The notes beneath the pieces were generated by a model. That model ran no database searches and was not told where the DNA came from. It was given only the letters and a program-made list of their open reading frames with translations. From assembly GCF_022627575.1 (NCBI RefSeq), contig NZ_JADEYQ010000007.1, positions 62,001 through 126,000 on the forward strand: a stretch of 64,000 nucleotides of DNA. The letters are read 5' to 3'. Shown in pieces: positions 59,106 to 64,000 of this stretch. The translations under genes and the position numbers were made by a program. Every line of letters starts with the position of its first letter. Position 1 is the first letter of the stretch. Origin of the DNA: Sphingobacterium rhinopitheci. GTDB lineage: Bacteria > Bacteroidota > Bacteroidia > Sphingobacteriales > Sphingobacteriaceae.

Positions 59106-60391
59106 TATTTAACTTGATTTATGGTTTGATAAATAACATCCTGAATGCGGCTACGGATATTCAGATTCAACAACTTCGTAGATACCTGCGGATGTACGCG
59201 GTTTGACAAAAATATATAAACAAGCTGGTTTTGTGGATCCACCCAAATACAAGTACCTGTATATCCTGTATGCCCATAAACCGTTTTATTCGCCAACTTA
59301 GAAGGATAACCACTTGCTGATGAAGGATCATAACGATCAAAACCAAGGCCTCTACGACTGACTTTGGACTGACTAGACGTAAACAAATCAATGGTTTCAG
59401 GTTTGAAATACTGAACACCAGCATATTCTCCTCTGTTCAACAACATTTGTCCATAAATAGCTAAATCCTTTGCTGTCGCAAACAAGCCAGCGTGCCCTGC
59501 TACGCCACCTGCCATGGCTGCACCTTGATCATGCACATATCCTTCCAATAACACTTTTCTAAAAGAGGTATCATTTTCTGTTGGCACAATTCTATTTTTT
59601 GCAAAACGATTTCTAGGATTATAACCCGCGGTATGCATTCCAATAGGCTTATAAAAAGTATCCGTTACATATTGGTCCATAGGAACATTTGTGATCTGCT
59701 CTGCTACCTCCTTCATCACATACATACTGATATCCGAATACACGTACTTACCGGGAGTCTTCAAAGTAGATTTCATCATCTGTGGCCACATCACATCCTT
59801 ATAATAATTGTTTTTCAAGAATGCATCATCAGCCAGCTTTACTTGATGTGTCTCTGCATAAGACTTTTGTAAATCTCCTTTCTTTAAATCATTATAAAAA
59901 GGAATAAATGGTGTAAAACCTGCTTCATGCAATAATACTGAACGCAAGGTAATCGTATCTTTATCCGTGTTGCGAACCTCAGGTAAATATTTCCCCATGG
60001 TATCATCCAAATCTAGCATACCCTTATCGTAAAGATTCATGATCACTGGAGTAGTACCAGCAATTTTGCTAATGGAAGCTAAATCAAAAATATCACTTGT
60101 CTTTGTACGTACTTTCTTAGCATAGGTGTGATAACCATACGCTTTATCAAAAATAACCTTACCATCTTTTATTGCCATCACCACCATTCCAGGTGTTGCT
60201 TTTTCGCGTATAGCTTCCTGCGCTATCGCATCAATTTCTTTAGTCATTTTCTTCAGATTATAGACCGAAGAAGATGAATTATCAAAATTTATTGTAGACG
60301 AATTAGCTGGCTTGCGCTGCGCATACACAGTTCCACTTGCGTGTAAAGCAGCAATTAATAGTAGAACGGATAGTCGATTTAGTGTATTCAT
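59105..60391 (-). CDS. Serine beta-lactamase-fold hydrolase (class C / PBP4*-like)
   Basis: A 428-aa exported protein: signal about 1-24 (ending VYAQ) and the three active-site motifs SISK (SxxK), YSD and HTG (in YGHTGYTGT). Enzymes of this fold act as esterases, D-aminopeptidases or beta-lactamases. Coupled to an M19 dipeptidase, a role in peptidoglycan-fragment or dipeptide use is a reasonable guess, not a demonstrated one. A weak -7 (TACATTTA) lies about 25 nt upstream. Confidence 0.88.
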   Translation of the reverse strand: MNTLNRLSVLLLIAALHASGTVYAQRKPANSSTINFDNSSSSVYNLKKMTKEIDAIAQEAIREKATPGMVVMAIKDGKVIFDKAYGYHTYAKKVRTKTSDIFDLASISKIAGTTPVIMNLYDKGMLDLDDTMGKYLPEVRNTDKDTITLRSVLLHEAGFTPFIPFYNDLKKGDLQKSYAETHQVKLADDAFLKNNYYKDVMWPQMMKSTLKTPGKYVYSDISMYVMKEVAEQITNVPMDQYVTDTFYKPIGMHTAGYNPRNRFAKNRIVPTENDTSFRKVLLEGYVHDQGAAMAGGVAGHAGLFATAKDLAIYGQMLLNRGEYAGVQYFKPETIDLFTSSQSKVSRRGLGFDRYDPSSASGYPSKLANKTVYGHTGYTGTCIWVDPQNQLVYIFLSNRVHPQVSTKLLNLNIRSRIQDVIYQTINQVK

Positions 60392-60504
60392 TATGTATAG
60401 GTTTCTAGAGTAAATGTACTAATAAAACGCATGAAACCGCAAAACAACAGCATAGACTTTGTAACAATTACTTTATTTAAGCAACCAACCCTATTCAAAT
60501 AATC

Positions 60505-60535
60505 TTGATAGCACATCTTTTTTAGCTTATATTTG
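60505..60535 (+). promoter_or_regulatory. Full -33/-7 promoter at xseA, 4 nt before ATG
   Basis: TTG (60505-60507), a 20-bp spacer, TATATTTG (60528-60535), then AGAG and the ATG at 60540. Same geometry as at bamD. Confidence 0.65.
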
Positions 60536-60539
60536 AGAG

Positions 60540-61796
60540 ATGCCAGAAGTGATTAATGATAAGACGATCTTCTCCTTACTAGAAGTAACGAAAAGCATTC
60601 AGAAAACAATTTCTGATCGCTACAAAAGCTTATTTTGGGTAAAAGCAGAGATGAACAAACTCAATCACTACAAACATTCTGGACATTGCTACCCCGAGTT
60701 AGTCGAAAAAAAAGACGGTAAAATCGTCGCCGAGATACGTTCTATATTATGGAAGTCTGACTTCGAACGTGTCAATGCTCAGTTTATCAAATTGCTGAAC
60801 GAACCCCTCCGTGATGGCATTACGATTTACTTTCAGGCAGGTATTTCTTATGATCCATTGCACGGCTTGAGCCTTCGGATTGTTGATATAGACGTTTCCT
60901 TTGTACTCGGCGAGTTGGAGAAAGAAAAGAAAGAGAGTATATTTCGCCTTCAGGAAGAAGGACTATTCGATGCCAACAAACGCATTCCATTTCCACTTAT
61001 ACCAAAGCGATTGGCCATTATTTCGGTAGAAACAAGTAAAGGATTATCTGATTTTTATAAGATAATTAATAACAATCCTTGGGGTTATAAAATAGAAACC
61101 ACATTGTATCCTGCATTATTACAAGGCGACAAATCTATAGCTTCCATCATCAAACAAATGGCCGTCATTGCCGAACGTACCGATCAATATGATGCTGTAG
61201 CCATCATTCGTGGTGGTGGTGGTGAGGTAGGTCTTTCTAGTTATAATAACTATCATTTATCCAAAGCAATTGCTATTTTCCCAATACCGGTACTAACAGG
61301 AATTGGTCATTCGACAAATGAAACAGTCAGTGAAATGGTAGCTTATAAAAATGCGATTACACCAAGTGAATTAGCTGATTTCTTGATCCAAAAGTTCCAC
61401 AACTTCGCTATTCCGCTTGATAATGCTCAAAAACAGCTTATTCTTGCTATCAACAATTTGTTTCACACAGAAAGGTCAAAATTGCAAAATGCTGTGCAAA
61501 CCATAAATTGGTCAAGTATTAATAACATCAAATCAGAACAACATCAAATCAGCTTGCTCGCACAAAAGCTACAACTATATAGCGAACATTTCATCAAACA
61601 ACAACATCATGAATTGGATAATCTAAGCCGATTAATAAAAATGGCTGACCCCCATTTATTATTGAAGAGAGGTTTTAGTATTAGCAGAAAGAATGGTAAA
61701 GCAATTACTTCAAAAGAGGAAATCAACATAGGCGATGAAATAGAAACGCTATTTGTAGATGGATTAGTCACAAGCACTGTAACGCAAAAAAAATAA
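60540..61796 (+). CDS. xseA: Exodeoxyribonuclease VII large subunit
   Basis: Single-strand DNA exonuclease subunit. The 418-aa protein has an N-terminal OB fold (about 10-110: SLFWVKAEMNKLNHYKHSGH), then the catalytic domain with RLAIISVETSKGLSDFYKII, the glycine-rich AIIRGGGGEVGLSSYNN and VLTGIGHSTNETVSE, and a coiled-coil region (about 290-370). The C-terminal LLKRGFSISRKNGKAI block is also typical. The small subunit follows 3 bp downstream. Confidence 0.93.
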   Translation: MPEVINDKTIFSLLEVTKSIQKTISDRYKSLFWVKAEMNKLNHYKHSGHCYPELVEKKDGKIVAEIRSILWKSDFERVNAQFIKLLNEPLRDGITIYFQAGISYDPLHGLSLRIVDIDVSFVLGELEKEKKESIFRLQEEGLFDANKRIPFPLIPKRLAIISVETSKGLSDFYKIINNNPWGYKIETTLYPALLQGDKSIASIIKQMAVIAERTDQYDAVAIIRGGGGEVGLSSYNNYHLSKAIAIFPIPVLTGIGHSTNETVSEMVAYKNAITPSELADFLIQKFHNFAIPLDNAQKQLILAINNLFHTERSKLQNAVQTINWSSINNIKSEQHQISLLAQKLQLYSEHFIKQQHHELDNLSRLIKMADPHLLLKRGFSISRKNGKAITSKEEINIGDEIETLFVDGLVTSTVTQKK

Positions 61797-61799
61797 ATC

Positions 61800-62057
61800 A
61801 TGGAAACTACATATACGTACATAGATGCATACAACGAATTGCAACAAATCGTTTCAGAAATAGAATTGGGTGAAGTGAATGTTGACGAACTGGCTGTTAA
61901 AATTGAACGTGCTTCCCTATTAATCAATATTTGCAAATCTAAACTTACCGCATCCGAAGCGCAGGTTCAAGAATTATTGAATCAACTACAAGTTGAACAA
62001 GCAGAAGAAAGCGATTCAACAGAAGAAGATATTGAGGAAGATATGGAAGAACAATAA
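61800..62057 (+). CDS. xseB: Exodeoxyribonuclease VII small subunit
   Basis: An 85-aa helical-hairpin protein: TYIDAYNELQQIVSEIELG, VNVDELAVKIERASLLINICKSKL, then a Glu-rich acidic tail. It forms the accessory subunits around XseA. It is cotranscribed with xseA. Its stop codon lies inside the left arm of a hairpin. Confidence 0.92.
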   Translation: METTYTYIDAYNELQQIVSEIELGEVNVDELAVKIERASLLINICKSKLTASEAQVQELLNQLQVEQAEESDSTEEDIEEDMEEQ

Positions 62058-62082
62058 ATAGAAAACAATTTTCTATTTATTG
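62052..62082 (+). terminator. AT-rich hairpin at the end of xseB
   Basis: CAATAAATAGAAAA / TTTTCTATTTATTG, a 14-bp perfect stem with loop CAA that includes the xseB stop codon. It is AT-rich and has no strong U-tract, so it is a weak terminator at best. Confidence 0.45.
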
Positions 62083-62224
62083 TTGAACTTTCGTATTAAA
62101 TTCTGACGATATTTAATCAATAAAAGACAACAATAAAAATTTACATTTATGTGTTAAGAATTATTCTAAACAGCTCAATAATTTTATGTTATTTTGCATT
62201 GTTTAGATTTAATCTTAATAAGTT

Positions 62225-64000
62225 TTGAAAAACATATTCTTACTAATATTTTTATTGTCGACGAATTTCACATTCGCTCAAACATATAAACTAGCGGGTA
62301 CTATCACCAATGAAAAACAGGTTCCTCTAGCGAATGTTACTATTTCTACAAATGGCACAAAGATAGTGAGTAAGAAGAATGGCTCCTATGCACTAACGCT
62401 TAGTAAAGGGCCACACACGATTGTATTCCAATACATCGGTTATAATAAAATAACCAGAAATATAACCATAGATGACAATACCATATTGGATGTGCAATTT
62501 TCAAATGCTGTACAAAATATTGATGAAGTATATGTTACAGCACAAGAGTCCAAAAATCTAAATACCAGCTCTGTCATCACCAAAGAAGCCATGCAGTTAT
62601 TGCAACCTTCAAGTTTTGCAGATTTATTAGAATTATTGCCCGGAGGACGTGCGCAGGACCCAGAGTTAACCTCCTTTAATGCGATCAAGCTACGTGAGGT
62701 AAACCTAAAAGATAAAACTATCACTTCAGACAAATATGATATGTCTTCTTTGGGCATCTCTTTTGTCATGGATGGTGCACCAATCAACACCAACTCCGAT
62801 TTACAGTCCGTAAGAGGATACACTACATCAGGATTAAATAGCAATGTAGAAAACACAAATCGAGGATTGGACCTTAGGTCATTAGGTACAGATGATATTG
62901 AAAAGGTAACCATCGTAAGAGGTATTCCTTCGGTAGAATATGGTGATTTGACATCTGGCTTAGTATTAATCGAAAGAAAGAAAGGTTATTCCCCTTATAC
63001 ATTCCGTGCTAAAGCAGATGGTTTCGGCAAGTTATTTTCACTAAGCAAAGGTTATTCACTAAAGGACAATTTATTCATAAATGCTGACATTGGTTACATT
63101 CGAGCACAGTCCGATCCAACGAATAGTTTTGTCAACTTTAGTCGTGCAAGTGGATCTATACGCTTAGATAAAACATGGATAGGTCTTCACAGCTACAACT
63201 TCAAGTCTAATCTAGATTACAATACTACATTAGATAATAACAAGACAGATCCCGACAATTCATTTGTGGCAGATAGCTATTATGGGAGAAAACAGCGCTT
63301 TGGATGGAACAATCAATTTTTAATCACTTTCAACCCTAACAAATGGATTAAAAATTTACACCTTACATCCAATCTAACGTTCCAAAAAGATATCATTGAA
63401 GAGGATAAGTGGATTCAAGCACGAACAGCTACTATACTAGTCAATTCATTAGAGCAAGGTTCACATGAGGCACAATTTCTGACTCCTTCGTACCTTTCAA
63501 ATTTGTATGTAGAGGGGCTTCCTTTTACCGCGTATACAAAATTGACGTCTCAGCATAATATAGACTTCAATGCCCTAAAGAACAATATAAAACTAGGTGT
63601 TGAAAGTAATTTTTCTAAAAACTATGGTAAAGGTCAAGTATATGATCTCGACTACCCAACCAATACTGCGATAACAGCTAGACCTAGAGCATTTAAAGAT
63701 ATCCCTAGCTACCATACCCTATCTGCATTTGCAGAAGACAACCTATCTTACAATTTCAACCAATTCAGATTGGAAGCAATGATCGGAATAAGAGCCTTTT
63801 CAATGACATCTTTATCAAAAGAATATAACATGTCTAACAAGATATATGCTGAACCCCGTGCCAATGTAAGATTACATTTGCCAAGTTTCAATATTGATCA
63901 CAAACCGTTTGGTGTAACAGTTGGCGGTGGAGTTGGTATTCACAAAAAAACACCAACCTTAGATCATTTATATCCAAACCTGCATTATCGTGATATCGTA
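62225..64000 (+). CDS. TonB-dependent receptor, 5' part (runs off the window)
   Basis: The frame is open from TTG 62225 to the window end (592 codons). The product begins MKNIFLLIFLLSTNFTFAQ, a good signal peptide, and no ATG lies before it. A carboxypeptidase-like domain follows (about 20-100: AGTITNEKQVPLANVTI), then the plug (about 105-245: FADLLELLPGGRAQDPEL, VNLKDKTI, FVMDGAPINTN, IEKVTIVRGIPSVEYGDLTSG). The start of the barrel includes an ERKKGY plug-barrel junction and many alternating strands. It is not of the SusC subtype. A near-consensus -7 (TTATTTTG, about 62189) lies upstream. No substrate can be named. Confidence 0.85.
   Translation, partial: MKNIFLLIFLLSTNFTFAQTYKLAGTITNEKQVPLANVTISTNGTKIVSKKNGSYALTLSKGPHTIVFQYIGYNKITRNITIDDNTILDVQFSNAVQNIDEVYVTAQESKNLNTSSVITKEAMQLLQPSSFADLLELLPGGRAQDPELTSFNAIKLREVNLKDKTITSDKYDMSSLGISFVMDGAPINTNSDLQSVRGYTTSGLNSNVENTNRGLDLRSLGTDDIEKVTIVRGIPSVEYGDLTSGLVLIERKKGYSPYTFRAKADGFGKLFSLSKGYSLKDNLFINADIGYIRAQSDPTNSFVNFSRASGSIRLDKTWIGLHSYNFKSNLDYNTTLDNNKTDPDNSFVADSYYGRKQRFGWNNQFLITFNPNKWIKNLHLTSNLTFQKDIIEEDKWIQARTATILVNSLEQGSHEAQFLTPSYLSNLYVEGLPFTAYTKLTSQHNIDFNALKNNIKLGVESNFSKNYGKGQVYDLDYPTNTAITARPRAFKDIPSYHTLSAFAEDNLSYNFNQFRLEAMIGIRAFSMTSLSKEYNMSNKIYAEPRANVRLHLPSFNIDHKPFGVTVGGGVGIHKKTPTLDHLYPNLHYRDIV

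Noticed and set aside
62440..62913. Minus-strand frame of 157 codons near the right edge
   Set aside because: It is opposite the start of the TonB-dependent receptor, whose signal peptide, carboxypeptidase-like and plug domains are clear on the plus strand.

Overview
The window looks like chromosomal DNA of an AT-rich Bacteroidota bacterium, most likely a Sphingobacterium/Pedobacter relative (Sphingobacteriaceae). I infer this from the SusC/SusD pair, several TonB-linked outer-membrane proteins, GldD, a DsbD of the Bacteroidota type, and promoter elements of the phylum type (TAnnTTTG at -7, sometimes TTG about 20 bp upstream). Shine-Dalgarno sequences are almost absent. I see no rRNA, tRNA, CRISPR array or prophage.

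Layout. 1-12.9 kb is housekeeping: the start of a LUD-domain gene, ftsH, rsfS, birA, a split DsbD system, pfkA, a membrane metallophosphoesterase with hemH, then ispH, ndk, fabD and an M16 peptidase. 13-25.3 kb holds a large outer-membrane beta-barrel protein with a secreted CBM9-like protein, rnhB, a YfhO-type membrane protein, a Trk/Ktr potassium system, an AsmA-like protein and rsgA. 25.4-34.6 kb holds polA with a MORN-type protein, psd, a PhoR-like kinase, a DUF47-Pit phosphate module behind an 11-bp tandem repeat that looks like a Pho box, and an OmpA porin. 34.7-45 kb holds TPR-aroE-gldD, a glyoxalase-II-like hydrolase with a FtsX/LolE-type permease, an NfuA-like protein, bamD-rpoZ-coaBC, a NOL1/NOP2/sun-type rRNA methyltransferase and an SRPBCC protein.

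45-54.5 kb is the accessory part. A decayed IS1182-type transposase appears to be broken by a second IS-like fragment. It is followed on the minus strand by a Sus-like uptake locus: free-standing TonB plug protein, SusC, SusD, fasciclin-domain lipoprotein, DUF5007-like lipoprotein, and a 5'-truncated discoidin-domain gene. A large noncoding stretch with two perfect palindromes lies upstream of this locus. 55-64 kb returns to housekeeping: radA, an ECF sigma factor with a membrane partner, an M19 dipeptidase with a serine beta-lactamase-like hydrolase, xseA-xseB and the start of a TonB-dependent receptor.

No clearly new multi-gene system is visible. The most interesting signals are regulatory. 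Many genes carry a -7 promoter element only 3-5 nt before the start codon, which predicts leaderless mRNAs. The methyltransferase gene has a 20-bp tandem duplication that doubles both promoter and start codon. The psd terminator contains what looks like the promoter of the next gene. The Pho-box-like repeat and the palindromes near the Sus locus are the other candidates.
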